64,000 bases of DNA from Euptelea pleiosperma (taxonomy: Eukaryota; Streptophyta; Magnoliopsida; Ranunculales; Eupteleaceae). This document shows positions 1-10,362 of this stretch, piece after piece (position 1 is the first letter of the stretch; each line of letters starts with the position of its first letter). The translations under genes and the position numbers were made by a program. Location of the stretch: the NCBI GenBank assembly GCA_035048495.1, contig CM068545.1, positions 22,788,741-22,852,740 of the forward strand, in the 5' to 3' direction. The notes beneath the pieces were generated by a model that did not search any database, was not told the DNA's origin, and saw only the letters and a list, made by a program, of their open reading frames with translations.

Positions 1-558
1 AAATTTAAAAGAAGGGAAACAATCTACATAAAAACTTGAAACAACACAATATTGACTAACCTATCTCCTTCAATTAATCATTAACCCACTTGCCTACCAA
101 AACTAGAAAATAACAAACGAAAAACTTAAAACATACGCCCTGATAGATCCTTGAACAAAATCTGAAGATGGGACCCATCATATGCGTCTTTATGACGCCA
201 TTAAGACAATAGGGGCTAACAACCGCCTCTTCTCTAGCATTTCGTCTTGCCCTTTATATGATGCAAAATAGTAGATTAGTAGAGGTGTGAATGCGATGCA
301 CCCAAAGGTGCATGAAAGAGTACCATGTCAAAATCCACCTGTGCCATATTCATATCAGCCACCACATAAGAGATGACATATGAATCCAAGCAATTCAAAG
401 GAAAGGCTAACATCATCAGCCAACTATTAAATATGTTATTGAGTCTTTATTTTAATCAGGAAAGTTTGTTTAGTTGAGCTTCTTTTTCTTTCTTTCTTTC
501 CTTTTTATTTTGTCATCAAAGTGAGTAAAATGTAGTAGTAAGTAATTACAGAGTCTAA
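1..558. other. AT-rich intergenic sequence, no gene seen
   Basis: I see no reading frame, RNA gene or clear repeat here. A short pyrimidine run lies near 480-510. The stretch ends at the TAA that precedes the MITE at 559. Confidence 0.5.
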
Positions 559-946
559 GAGCATCTCCAACCAGCTTCTTCAAAAAACTCTATCGAAAAG
601 CATCTTCTTCAAATTTGATGTTGGAAAAAGTGTTGAAACTCCAACCAAGCCCCCTTCAAAAAAGCCTCTTCTTCAAAAAGATTTTTTTCAAAATGACACA
701 AAAGGTGTTTAAAATAAGTTGGGTGTTCTTTTAAAACTTTTTAAGGACAATAATGGTATTTAAAAAAAGTTGAATGGAAGGAAAATGACAAAAATGAAAA
801 TTCAGAGAGTGAAAAGTAGCCCCTCTATATTTGATGTCAAGAATAGAGATATATCAAATTTGATGTTGGACATAGAGATGGGCTAGAGTTGGATTTTGCA
901 AAAGCACCATCAAATTTGAAGATATAGAGATAGTTTGGAGTTGCTC
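559..946. mobile_element. Harbinger/Tourist-like MITE
   Basis: The ends are imperfect inverted repeats: GAGCATCTCCAA on the left and TTGGAGTTGCTC on the right. A TAA triplet flanks both sides (556-558 and 947-949), the 3-bp duplication expected of PIF/Harbinger elements. The 388-bp interior has several versions of 'tcaaatttgatgtt' and no coding frame, so it is non-autonomous. Low target specificity of a 3-bp TSD leaves some doubt. Confidence 0.7.
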
Positions 947-949
947 TAA

Positions 950-1650
950 GATTAAATCAAGAAAAATAATCTTTCAAAAGCATAACAAACTTAAAACACC
1001 ACCATACTTTTGCCATGGTTCATGTTGATATTAGGAGGTTTAATTGTTTCTAATTTAGAGTTTTATCTGTAGTAGAAGTTAGTAGCAAATATGTTTAACT
1101 TGGAGTTGTATATGAATTATGAAGTTGAAGTCAAATTTGGAGCAAAAATAGTCGGTTTACACGAAGGGGATTGTGTGACTATGAATTGGTTTTTGTGATT
1201 TAAGATTTTCAAATTGAGTAAAAAGCTTTTTTTAGTAGAAGGATTTCTGTTTTTTTTTTTCGGTTGTTTGATAAGTATGTAGAAGGATTTCTGTTAAAGT
1301 GCTGTAATGCCAACCAGCACTGTTTCTAGTGTTATTTTGCTGGCCATGAGTTAAATTATGAAGTCATATTGCTTATCTACAATTCACTGCAGCAACCCTT
1401 GTACTTGGGTGTTTCTACAACACCATGTACCCAATATAGGTGATTTTATGAGTAAGTTTATACACCCAATTAATAATTGTGTCAGGTTCTAGTATCCTAG
1501 TATACAAATTTTTAGCAATAAAAAAATCGTTTACAATCCAACCCAATTCAAAAAAAAAATCCGATACATTTGACACCCCTTTGGTCAGAACTGAGTCCAA
1601 CATTTAGGCCCAGTTAGTAATTGGTTTGGGTCCAATACCCAACCCGTACT
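950..1650. other. AT-rich intergenic sequence, no gene seen
   Basis: No coding frame with recognisable similarity. A 62-codon minus-strand frame at 1415-1603 is low complexity and I do not support it as a gene. Confidence 0.45.
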
Positions 1651-1659
1651 GATAGTTGA

Positions 1660-2135
1660 AAAAACACCTAGGAAAGAGGAGAAAATTTCTTCCCAAAATC
1701 TGCATCAGAATCCATTTAGGCCCCTAGACCTATCCCCACCTAAATTCTTCACCACTTTAGAAACATAATCTTCAAATATTCTTTCAAGTAATTTTTCCTT
1801 TTCCCTTGACACTCCTCCAAAAAGAACACCATCAAGTTAGGTCAAATAATCCTCTCAGCCTTAAATAGGACTATAAAAAAGTCAAATATTTCATCATTAA
1901 CTTCTCTTTTCTTTCCAAATGGCTTTTACTGCTTGACACAACTGACCCGCTTTCTAGAATTAACATGCTGTTGGAAGAACTTGGTGTTATTGTCTCCCTA
2001 TCTAAGCCGTATAACTGGCAACAATTTGTCATCTACAAAACAATACAACATTTTCCTATTTAACTCCTTTCTCTTCTCCTTATCTTCACTAGACATGCCT
2101 CCCTTCTTCTGCCTTATCAATAGAGGATGTCCGTA
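1660..2135 (-). pseudogene. LINE ORF2 relic (linker to start of reverse transcriptase)
   Basis: Read on the minus strand, 1972-1996 encodes GDNNTKFF, a signature of plant LINE ORF2 between endonuclease and reverse transcriptase (RT). Further downstream (about 1700-1790) it encodes 'EKLLERIFEDYVSKVVKNLG' and then a motif of the type GDKAPGPDGF, here decayed to GDRSRGLNGF. A TAG sits just before GDNNTKFF and a TGA just after NGF, and the frame shifts between the motifs. No RT catalytic region or poly-A tail follows, so this is an internal fragment. The family is L1-like; the element is dead. Confidence 0.75.
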
Positions 2136-2139
2136 GATA

Positions 2140-3290
2140 TACAAAACCCATTTAATCCATTTCGTCAAGCTTCTCCATGCATAACTATATTATCAATTTG
2201 TTAAAGTATGGCCATCATAGTGCAGTTATCCAGGATACAAGAGTTTGTATCCTCAGAAACTGGAAAGATGCAACATGAGTTACTTAGGGTAGTTAAACAT
2301 GTAAAAGATTGATATGGAGGCATGGAAGGTGTGCAAAACCAAGTGACATGGGATTTTCTGAATTGCCTTGTTTGACCATTGGTGACAACATATTTGAAGG
2401 CTGTGAAGAATTGAGGAAGAAGTGTTCCATTCAGTCTAGAAAAGAAGAGGAGGAATCTTTAGTGAAGGCAATAGGAGTTTGGAAGAGTGATGACAAATCC
2501 AGTTAGAGGGAATGGAAAACAAAATTTATAGAGTTACAGAATTCCGAAGTGGGTGATAACAAATAATAAATTTTTCTAGATGGCAAAACAATGTGGTGGC
2601 TCTCAATGGTTTTCATCAATTCAATTAAGATGGATTGGGAGTAGTTGACCATTGTTTAGATGTACTTTCCTAGTAGGGGAGGATATACCGTGTTTTATTA
2701 GTTGTAGCTTGTAAGGGTGTTCTTACAAATAAAGTCATTTGAGAGTATTACTCTTCAAGACACAATCTCATCGTTTCGTGTATACCCCCGAAGGTCCATC
2801 CAATGATAGTCCTATGTAGACTTCCAGACCCATCAAGAGATTTCAATATGAGAAATTTTTGCCCATCCCCAATGTAGTACGTCAATATGGTGATATGATC
2901 CCCCTTAGCTCCAGATATAAACCTTAATGGTTCCTTTAGAATGCATTGCCCACAAGGATCTAGCAAACATGATTCCCTAGGAAATTAGGCTTCTAGATGG
3001 GTCACAATTATGGTTTTAAATTTCAACAAAATTCCCGAAAACTCAGGATTGCATTTCAGTTTCGACAAACGCCAAAATATAAACCTAAGGAATCCCAAAA
3101 TTTCATCTTCATTATTCAAAGCCGATAGACAGAGAACGAATTAAGACTTTCTTACAATTAATTAAGGTCATTAATTAAATTTTTCTTACCATTGGGATAT
3201 TATAGAGACAGAAAGATATACATTTTTATTTTCATTCACAAAAGCCATTAATTAAGATTTCCTCGCCATTTATGATTTTTTCTAAAATAT
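2140..3290. other. Intergenic sequence, nothing assignable
   Basis: Several 60-75 codon frames exist on both strands (for example 2309-2506 plus and 2748-2966 minus). I recognise none of them, and none has splice or codon evidence. The flank nearest 2140 may be more of the LINE relic. Confidence 0.4.
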
Positions 3291-3309
3291 GATGTCAACC
3301 TGAGCTAAA

Positions 3310-3560
3310 TCGAAATTCAAATCCTTGATCGCAGTAGAGGATGAGAATTGCAAGTTGCCATTTGTTCCTCCCGTCAGTAAATTGGATATACAAGAGCATG
3401 GAAACCTCTACCTCACCACAACCATGCAAGACATCGAGTTCCCAGCAAACCTTTTGGAGAGCTGCCCGATGAATATAACAAGATCTCCGAATCCAAAGCA
3501 AGTAGTAATTTTCCATGTAGATACACAGTAAGGAGTTGTCTAGTAAGGCAGCCTTGAAAA
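3310..3560 (+). other. Unrecognised open stretch, both strands open
   Basis: A plus-strand frame of 68 codons (3325-3531) and a minus-strand frame of 89 codons (3295-3564) overlap here. The plus frame has balanced, protein-like composition (it includes LPFVPPVSKLDIQEHG) and could be a captured exon. I do not recognise it and assign no function. It lies downstream of the HMGB-like exons on the minus strand but does not encode the rest of an HMG box. Confidence 0.25.
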
Positions 3561-3786
3561 CCATGTTTGGTCACAGCACAAAGCTCGCTTTTCGGGTTAT
3601 CCTATGCTTATTCAGTTCAGTTTCTCTTCCTTAAAAAAACAACATTTGCCCAGCCCTGGTTCAACTAAAGAGCTGTATCCAAACAACCCTAAATGTTTAG
3701 TTAATCGGGAGTTTTGAATCTACTTTAGAGAACACAAAGGCACTATAACAAAGCAGAGAGAGAGGGAAGGAGAGATGAAGACATAC

Positions 3787-4140
3787 AAGAAGAAGAAGAA
3801 AGCAGTTGCGGGCTTCTTGGGCTTGTTGGCGTCCTCTCTCTTCGTTTTCTTCTTTGGCTTGGCTTTGGGCTTCTTCGGTGATTTGGGTTTCTGTTCTTTC
3901 TCACTATCTCTGATTTGCCTTGTTGTCCTCTTCATCTTTTCTGGTGATTTTGGCTTCAACAAGTTTTTCCTGGAAAGAAAAAAAGTTAGGAAACGAAGTA
4001 AAGAAAACAACCCATGAAGAAAAAAACAGAGAAAACAAGAAAAAAGCTTGAAGACTTGAATTACTTCTCCGCCATTTTTGTGGTTTTTTCAGCAGAAGCA
4101 GAGTCAGCGAGAGACTTCTTCGGCTTCGGAGCTCTCTTTC

Positions 4141-4144
<4 letters not shown>
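3787..4144 (-). pseudogene. HMGB-type HMG-box protein, 5' exons only
   Basis: Two minus-strand exons read in frame: 4144-4065 (start MGKRAPKPKKSLADSASAEK) and 3969-3787, separated by a 95-bp intron with GTAATT donor and TTTCCAG acceptor. Together they give an N-terminus of about 88 residues that is very Lys/Pro/Ser rich, ending in KPKKPATAFFFF, the opening of an HMG box (family form KPKRPxSAFFVF). HMGB proteins are nuclear DNA-bending architectural proteins. A GTATGT donor follows at 3786, where HMGB genes usually carry an intron inside the box. I find no exon for the other roughly 55 residues of the box in the remaining 3.7 kb. The gene is therefore probably 3'-truncated, or its intron crosses the window edge. 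A (GA)n run sits directly before the ATG. The start is the first ATG after that leader. An alternative is a lysine-rich linker-histone-like protein, but the AFFFF motif favours HMGB. Confidence 0.55.

Positions 4145-4174
<30 letters not shown>
4145..4174. repeat. (CT)n / (GA)n microsatellite
   Basis: About 14 uninterrupted CT units, read as GA on the minus strand, lie immediately upstream of the HMGB-like ATG. GA runs in 5' leaders are common in plant genes and can bind GAGA-type factors. Here only position is evidence. Confidence 0.85.
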
Positions 4175-4176
<2 letters not shown>

Positions 4177-4499
4177 CTCGATGGTTTTTCTTGTTTTTTT
4201 TGGAGCTTTTGGACTTTGTCGGCCGACGCTTAAGAGCAGAGGTCGAACGGAGAGTTTTGACAGGGAGGGAGGCTTTCGTCAGCCTCAGGAGAACGTTCTC
4301 CCTATGTATGCATCGTTAGATGATCTCGTGATACACATTACACGAATCTGAAGGAAAATCTAGCGTTTGGATTAATAGAAGATGTCCTCGTGAGGCTGAC
4401 AGTATTATTTTTTATTTTCCCAGATGTTTAGATGTTCAGAGAGGATGTAAGGTAGGCCTAAGGTGTATCATCCCCAAACGACCCCCGAGTCTTTTTTTA

Positions 4500-5330
4500 T
4501 CGTACACGTGGCTACTACTCAGTGGACCTGGTCAGATGCAAATTCTGAGCCAGACTTTGATAGGAGCCGTTCTGTGACATTGAATTGTGTTATCAAATTT
4601 TGATACAGAAGTCCCTCAAATTGCCACGTAGTATATTCTTCTTTTGGGCCCACTGAATATTTGGCCCACACTTTGGTGGACTACACGCCAAAAATCAGCC
4701 CGATTGGCGATTTCTATCCGTTGGATTGAAACACTTTTTTTTTATCGTGGGATTCATGAACAGGACTGTGTGTTGATTCGATCCCCATGATGAGAAAGCA
4801 CTCAGATCCAATGGCTAGGAATCACCAATCACACTATTTTTCGTGAGTAGGTCTACCAAAGTGTAGTGGGCTATATGTTCATGGGTCAGTGGGCCCGAAA
4901 GAGTGCCACGTAGCAATTTGAGGGACTTTTTGATACAAAATTCTATATCAGAGATTTTTCGTGGTCGTTTCAAAAGTTTATAGTTTATACCCCAAGATGC
5001 CACTTGGCACATTCTTTGGGGCCAGTGACCCATAAATATTTGGCCCACACCTTAACGGAGGTAACGCCATTTTCGATACATGCCGCTGCCCTCTGGGCCC
5101 ACTGACCACGTGGATGTTTAGCACACCCCTTGGTAGAGATTCATACAAAAAATCAGCTTGTTTGATGATTTTTAGCCGTTTGATTTAGTACTCAAAATAT
5201 GGTTGAATAAAATGTCTAGAATCACGCCTTAAAAAGTACTAAAATCTAATGGCAAGAGATTACCAATCAGGATGATTTTTGGCTTGTATATTCATCGAGG
5301 GGTGGGATAAACATCCAAGCTCAAAATCGG
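4500..5330. repeat. Family C hairpin repeats, at least two copies
   Basis: Each copy pairs a block of the form 'ccaaaaatcagcccgattgg' (4684 onward; diverged at 5145) with its inverse complement about 100 bp later (4798-4855; 5240-5290). The arms are linked by a recurring sequence that includes 'ccacgtggcaca'-like and 'gtggatgtttagcacacccc'-like segments. There is no coding potential. The same family recurs at more than ten other places in the window. Confidence 0.7.
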
Positions 5331-5340
5331 CTGAATCCAT

Positions 5341-5366
5341 AATAATAATAATAATAATAATAATAA
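5341..5366. repeat. (AAT)n microsatellite
   Basis: Nine consecutive AAT-type units. Confidence 0.85.
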
Positions 5367-5394
5367 AGAAAAAAGAGAAAGATTTGATTGTGTA

Positions 5395-5958
5395 CTCTTA
5401 AAGTTCAAAAGAAGCCCACATCATTCTGTGTGAGTACTCATAGAACTCAAGTCCATGAGGCACAAAGATGCCTACACAGCCTACACACATCTTGGCCCAA
5501 CGAGGCCCTTTATCCAGATTAAAATTCGACGAGTTCCGGTCTAACATTAATCGAAGATTTCTAGGACAAGATCCCACGTGACCATTATGGATCACCATTT
5601 TGGTTGGCAACCACCTTCTTTAATTGACAAGTACAGACATCAAGGCAACTCAAAATTGCGAAAACATTCTTCAACGATATTCAATCTTCAAGGTACTAGA
5701 TTTCGGCAAATTCACAACGATCGTTGATCTTCAATCCCTATGAGTTTGAGAAAAAATATTAGAGAAATACGGTGTAATACATTGTGTGAGATGGACCATA
5801 TTATTATTGGTGTATCTAATCCCAGATTCTATGAGTTGTCACCTGTTGTCAAGATTCGGAAGATTAAGATAATATCTTATATTAGATCAGTTTTCTTCTA
5901 TCAATGATCGTATTCATTTCTATATAAATCATTCATTTTGAGATGTTAATTAATACTA
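5395..5958. other. Intergenic sequence, nothing assignable
   Basis: No recognised motif. The minus-strand 70-codon frame at 5398-5610 has no recognisable similarity. Confidence 0.4.
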
Positions 5959-5962
5959 CTTA

Positions 5963-6631
5963 GGCCCTGCTTGGTTCACTACACTTGGGTGCATTTTGCA
6001 CTATAGTGCAAATGTAGTGACTTGCGTTGCAATCACTTACAATGCAAATCACTGAGAACTGTTTGGTTCACACCTTGTAAATAGATGCAAACAAATTTTA
6101 ACTGGTTGGTAGTGCGTTGCAAAAGAATGCAATGGATTATTTTATTTCTTGATTTTATAAAAAAAAAAGTGCACAATAAAATTATTATTGTTATCATGTT
6201 GTTATTATTATTATTATTATTATTTTTGAGGGGAAAGCTTGGGGTTAGGCGGCCCAGACCAACTATTTCAAAAAAATAGAAAACTAAATTAAAATAAAAA
6301 TAAAAGAATACAAAGATAAAAAAAATAAAAATAAAAAACAAAAACAAAAACAAAAACAAAAATAAAATAGAAGGATAATAATAATAATAAATTACAGTTA
6401 TTATTATTATTAATGTTTTTGTGAAGAAAAAATGTTGAGCTAATACAATGCACCCACTTGCATCAGTTTTTGGGCTGCACTCACTTACATCTATTTTGTT
6501 AAGGAGTTTGCAAGGGCTTGGAACCCACTTTGCACGACAATTCATTTGCCGCCTCCAACCAATCACTTGCAATCCAAAAATTGTGGTAAGTGAGTGCATT
6601 GCACTCAATTTGCTGCGAACCAAGTAGGGCC
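5963..6631. mobile_element. Tourist-like (PIF/Harbinger) MITE, uninterrupted copy
   Basis: Terminal inverted repeats are GGCCCTGCTTGGTTC (left) and GAACCAAGTAGGGCC (right), with a TTA duplication at 5960-5962 and 6632-6634. The 669-bp interior has TTA-rich and A-rich stretches and 'ggggaaagcttggggttagg', which also occurs in the second copy at 13815-17359. A 232-codon minus-strand frame across the element is an artefact of homopolymers. This copy shows what the second copy looked like before other elements entered it. Confidence 0.85.
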
Positions 6632-6869
6632 TTAGTAAGTTCCCCCATTTAGAATTTTTTATTCTCCTATGTATATTCTGCATTACAAAAATATAAAATT
6701 GGACAATTATAGCAAAATATAATACATCCAAAAATTATACGACTCAAACACGTACACACTGTGTTACTCATACGACGACAAAAACTGATGGTTCTAAACA
6801 CATGTCGGTTATACGTGTCTATCTATTGGAATGTAATTATTTTAAAAAAAAAAAAGCAAAAATTAGTCT

Positions 6870-7135
6870 TTAAGACAATATTGAGAGTTAAAATTTTCAA
6901 TTAATATAATTTATATCAATATATTAAATATAAAAAAAGTTCTTATATAAAGTTTTTCGCCTTAGGCCTTGACTTATATCGAAACGGCCCTGGTTAAGAG
7001 TTTAATGGATGATTGTTAGGTCAAATTAGCCCGAAAACTTTATATCAGACTTTTTTATATTTAATATATTAATATATATGGTATTAATTAAAACTGTAAC
7101 TCTCTATATAATAGAAAATCTTTATTTAATAATTA
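6870..7135. repeat. Imperfect long inverted repeat
   Basis: The sequence around 6880-6965 (ending 'ataaagtttttcgccttagg') recurs in inverse orientation around 7035-7125. The arms are about 90 bp and AT-rich, and the loop contains 'gaaacggccctgg'. I did not find a convincing TSD. Probably a MITE or foldback relic. Confidence 0.5.
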
Positions 7136-7219
7136 TTCTTGATAATAAAAAATTATGAAAAAAAATTGAGATGCAGAGGACTCCCCTTGCAGTCCATGCA
7201 AAGGATTCTCGTAGTTCTG

Positions 7220-7859
7220 CCTATTGGTGGATAAACACACTAAAAATCAGCTTGATTGACGATTTCTAGATTTACTACACTAAAAACATGCTTGAATCCA
7301 ATGGCTAGAATCAAAAGTAATAAAATCTGAAGCTAAAGAAAACCGATCGGGTTGATTTTTGGTTGTATATCCAACAAGGGTTGGGCTAAACATCCATTTG
7401 GTTTGTGGGTCCGAAAAAAATGTGTTATGTAAGGCCTAGCCTCGTAGTGGGAGCTGGGCTGGGGTCGCTTTAATGGCTTTAAGGTAGAGACGGCCCTGGG
7501 TATACCTCATTGGCGTGAGGAATCGATTTTTGTTACTCACCGCTGCCAACTGGGCCCACTGACCGTAGTTTAACTCAGCCCCTTGGTGGAATACATACCA
7601 AAAATCACCCTGATTGAAAATCTTTAACCATTAGATTTTAGTACTTTTTAAAATGTGATTATAGCCGTTGGATTCAACTAATTTTTTAGTCCTAAAACCA
7701 ACTGCTAAAAATCATCAAACAAGGTGATTTTTGGTATGAATGTCTACTTGTGTGGGGTGGGGTGGGCTGTGTGTTTGTGTTTGTGTTTGTGTGGGAGAAA
7801 GTTTTTGATGCCATGTGGCACACTCTTAAATACCAGCAACCGTATTGACACTTCCATTA
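7220..7859. repeat. Family C hairpin repeats, two copies
   Basis: Forward and inverse blocks pair at 7223/7330-7370 and at 7595/7690-7740, each containing the 'aaaatca..ctgattg' core. The first copy is followed by unrelated sequence (7425-7500) with 'gacggccctggg', which echoes the loop at about 6985. The hAT-like MITE at 7868 is inserted just beyond the second copy. Confidence 0.65.
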
Positions 7860-7867
7860 GATGGACC

Positions 7868-8295
7868 CAAGGTTTAAAGGAGGCCGTTTTAACGGTTAAA
7901 CGGACTGGGGGCGTTACCATTTAAACGGCCGTTAAAACGGATTGAAACGGTCAGGGGTAAAAATGAAAAAAAATGGGAAAAATAGAATTTAACGGAATTA
8001 AATGGATTTTAACGGGTTTTAACGATTTTAAAGGAAAAAAACGGAAAAAATGGCGCTGAAATTCAAATTTTGAAATTTAAAAAAATAAAAAATAGAATTT
8101 AACGGAAATTAAACGGATTTAATGGCCGTTTTTTTCACAAAAATTTTCAGAATTAAACGGCCGTTTACACAATTTTAACGGCCGTTTTTTTCAAAACCGA
8201 TAAAACGTGTTTAAACGGTTTTAGCGGAAATGGGCTTGGGCGTTACCATTTAAACGGCCATTAAAACCGTTTAAATGGCCGTTTTTAAAACCATG
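7868..8295. mobile_element. CCGTTA-rich hAT-like MITE, copy 1
   Basis: Ends are CAAGGTTTAAAG (left) and TTTTTAAAACCATG (right), inverted repeats of the CA[A/T]GGTTTAAA type. They are flanked by a perfect 8-bp duplication GATGGACC (7860-7867 and 8296-8303). An 8-bp TSD with CA-starting ends is typical of hAT transposons. The 428-bp interior is almost entirely short palindromic runs of TTAACGG/CCGTTAA and TTTAAACGGCCG, with no coding frame. It sits inside a family C repeat. Confidence 0.88.
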
Positions 8296-8303
8296 GATGG
8301 ACC

Positions 8304-8541
8304 TACAGAACAAAAATCAGCCTCATTGGATATTTCTAGCCGCTAGATCTGAGTGCTCCAAGACAATGCTTGAATCCCACGGGTGAAAATCATCCCATGA
8401 AAAAGACCAGTTCAACGATTAGAAACCAGGAGTAAAACTTCTGTCACAAGACTCACAACTCACAATACGACACACGTGGCACACTCTGAGTGGATGCTGA
8501 CTGTATGGATGTTTGACCAGTCCCTCGGTGGATCTCTGAAC
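8304..8541. repeat. Family C repeat, continued after insertion
   Basis: The block at 8305-8345 and the 'cacacgtggcacactctgag' segment at 8470-8490 match other family C copies. This copy is bounded by two hAT-like MITEs. Confidence 0.6.
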
Positions 8542-8924
8542 CATGGTTTAAAAGAGGGCCGTTTAAACGGTTTAAACGGCCGTTTAAACGGTAACGCCCT
8601 AAACCCGTTTCCATTAAAAATGTTTAAACCCGTTTTGACTCTTTAAATTTAACAGCCATTTTTTTTTGTTTTAACGGCCGTTAAAATAGTTTAAGCGACC
8701 GTTAAAATTGTTTTAACAGCTGTTAAATTCTGAAATTTTTTTGTGAAAAAAAACGACCGTTAAATTCCTTTTTTTTTTTTTTTGAATTTCAGCACCACTT
8801 TTTCTGTTTTTTCCGTTAAATCCCATTTTTCCATTTTTGCCCCTGGCTGTTTCCATCTGTTTTAACGGTTTAATGGTAACGCCCCCAGTCCGTTAACCGT
8901 TAAAACGGCCTCCTTTAAACATTG
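8542..8924. mobile_element. CCGTTA-rich hAT-like MITE, copy 2
   Basis: Left end CATGGTTTAAAAG, right end CTTTAAACATTG. The flanks CTCTGAAC (8534-8541) and CTCTAAAC (8925-8932) agree at 7 of 8 positions. Length is 383 bp. The interior again consists of AACGGCCGTTAA-type runs and ends with a 'cgcccccagtccgtta' segment shared with copies 1, 3 and 4. Confidence 0.85.
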
Positions 8925-9300
8925 CTCTAAACCAAAAATCAGCCTGATTCAGGAATGACAGACAGTTTGAGCCACGTGGCATAATTTGACAGACCACTGA
9001 TCGTATGGATGTTTGGTCCATCCCCAGGTGGACTTTCGGACCAAAAAACATCCTCATAGGGAATTTCTGACATTTGGATCTAAGGTCCCCAAATAAATGC
9101 TCCACGGTTAAGCACCAACCCATGAAAAAACTCCAATCCAACGGTTAGAAATCACAATTCAGGATGATTTTTTCCTGATTTTTGGTCTGGAAATCCACCT
9201 AGGAAAAGACCAAACATCCACATGGTCGTGAGTGGTTTCTAAAGCTGGAAGTCATTCTGACAAAAATGGTGATCCAAACCGAGTAAGAGAACAAACAAAC
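8925..9300. repeat. Family C hairpin repeat
   Basis: The forward block at 8932-8950 ('caaaaatcagcctgattc') pairs with the inverse block at 9130-9190. It also has the shared 'gccacgtggca' and 'tatggatgtttggtccatcc' segments. Confidence 0.65.
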
Positions 9301-9323
9301 TACAGATGCTACAAGTGGGGTTG

Positions 9324-9815
9324 TGTTAAGACCCAAACCAATACACCAAGAGCGTCTAGGTGATAGTGGAGCAGAAAGATAAAGTCTTAACCTAGGATTG
9401 TAATATTTCACCACCCTTTAAGGCAGTCGACGTCCACGGTGGCCCACTCTAAGGTGACTTTCACTCCAGTACCCTTATTTTTTCACTTTTTTGTGAGCGG
9501 ATCTCCGGCATTTTTTTTTTTTTTTGGTACCCCTATATATTTTCTCATTCTTTGAGCGAGCCCCCAGGTAGCCCTTTCCCTAGGTCGCCCCTTCCGAGAC
9601 TGATCACGGTAGACCACTATGGCGGGCCCTCTATATCCCATACTACGGTGAGCTCCCCCTTTTTTTTTTTTTTACCATAGTTGCCTCTCCCCGGGACTCG
9701 AACCCTGGAGGTGGGGTTGGCTCTGATATCAAATGTTAAGAACCAAACCAATACGCCAAAAGCACCTAGGTGATAGTAGAGCGAAAAGTTAAGGTCTTAA
9801 CCTAGGATCGTAACA
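9324..9815 (-). mobile_element. TRIM-like miniature LTR retrotransposon, complete
   Basis: Two direct repeats of 82 bp (9324-9405 and 9734-9815) both begin TGTTAAGA; the second ends GTAACA and the first GTAATA. On the minus strand, the LTR at 9734-9815 is followed at once by 'gatatcagagcc', a near match to the initiator tRNA-Met primer site. On the other side, purine-rich 'aaagggtggtgaaa' precedes the LTR at 9324-9405. The flanks ggttg/agttg resemble a 5-bp TSD with one mismatch. The 328-bp interior has no coding frame but holds 'gggactcgaaccctgg', the complement of a Pol III B-box-like sequence. LTRs of 82 bp are at the short end for TRIMs. Confidence 0.72.
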
Positions 9816-9819
9816 AGTT

Positions 9820-10018
9820 GGTTGAGACATTCAAAACCATAAAAGTTGCAGACATAGGTTTGCAAGAAACAGAGAACAAAACATTCCATCAAAGAAACCC
9901 TAGAGGGGGAGGGGAAACGTCCAACCACAGGAACCCTAAGACATCCTCAAATGGGTCCGCTTGAAGAAATTGGGAGAGAGAACCGGAGAAAGAGAGGGAG
10001 TGAGGGGAGAGGGGGTGG
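9820..10018. other. Intergenic sequence, nothing assignable
   Basis: No gene or clear repeat recognised; purine-rich toward the right end (GAGAGG-type runs). Confidence 0.4.
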
Positions 10019-10320
10019 GAGGGAGATTTTTGAAGCAACGGATTTTCGAAGCAGTGAAGTAGTGGCCAATCAGATGGAGCCACACTTTGAACAAACCCAT
10101 AAATGCTTTTTGAACTGCGGGTTGTGGCGCCATGTGATTGGCCATTGCTTGACTGCTTCGAAAATCCGCTACTTCAAAAAATTTGGAAAAATTACTTTAG
10201 GGGTTGTAAGTTTGCAATTACAGCCCCAAACAACCAGTTGGAGGTTTGTTCAATTGCAAAAGGGGTGCCTTTTTGGAACATTAGCCCGGCACCCCCAATT
10301 CCATTGTTGAAGGTAACTTC
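10019..10320. repeat. Hairpin repeat plus a segment shared with 28.06 kb
   Basis: 10035-10080 ('gattttcgaagcagtgaagt' onward) pairs in inverse orientation with 10130-10175, giving a hairpin with arms of about 45 bp. The next 110 bp (10195-10310, containing 'ggggtgcctttttggaacat') recur in inverse orientation at 28062-28170, so this is a dispersed element. There is no coding content. The 119- and 108-codon frames here are spurious. Confidence 0.6.
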
Positions 10321-10362
10321 TCGGCATTCGTTTCCAATTTTACCCTTCATAGATACAGTAAG

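Noticed and set aside
3775..4319. Two plus-strand Leu/Phe-rich frames that look like membrane proteins
   Set aside because: They are the antisense of the Lys-rich HMGB-like exons and the CT microsatellite.
6033..6731. 232-codon minus-strand open frame
   Set aside because: It lies across the Tourist-like MITE and is made of Phe/Ile/Tyr/Asn runs from A- and TTA-rich homopolymers. No domain, and both MITE ends fall within or at its edges.
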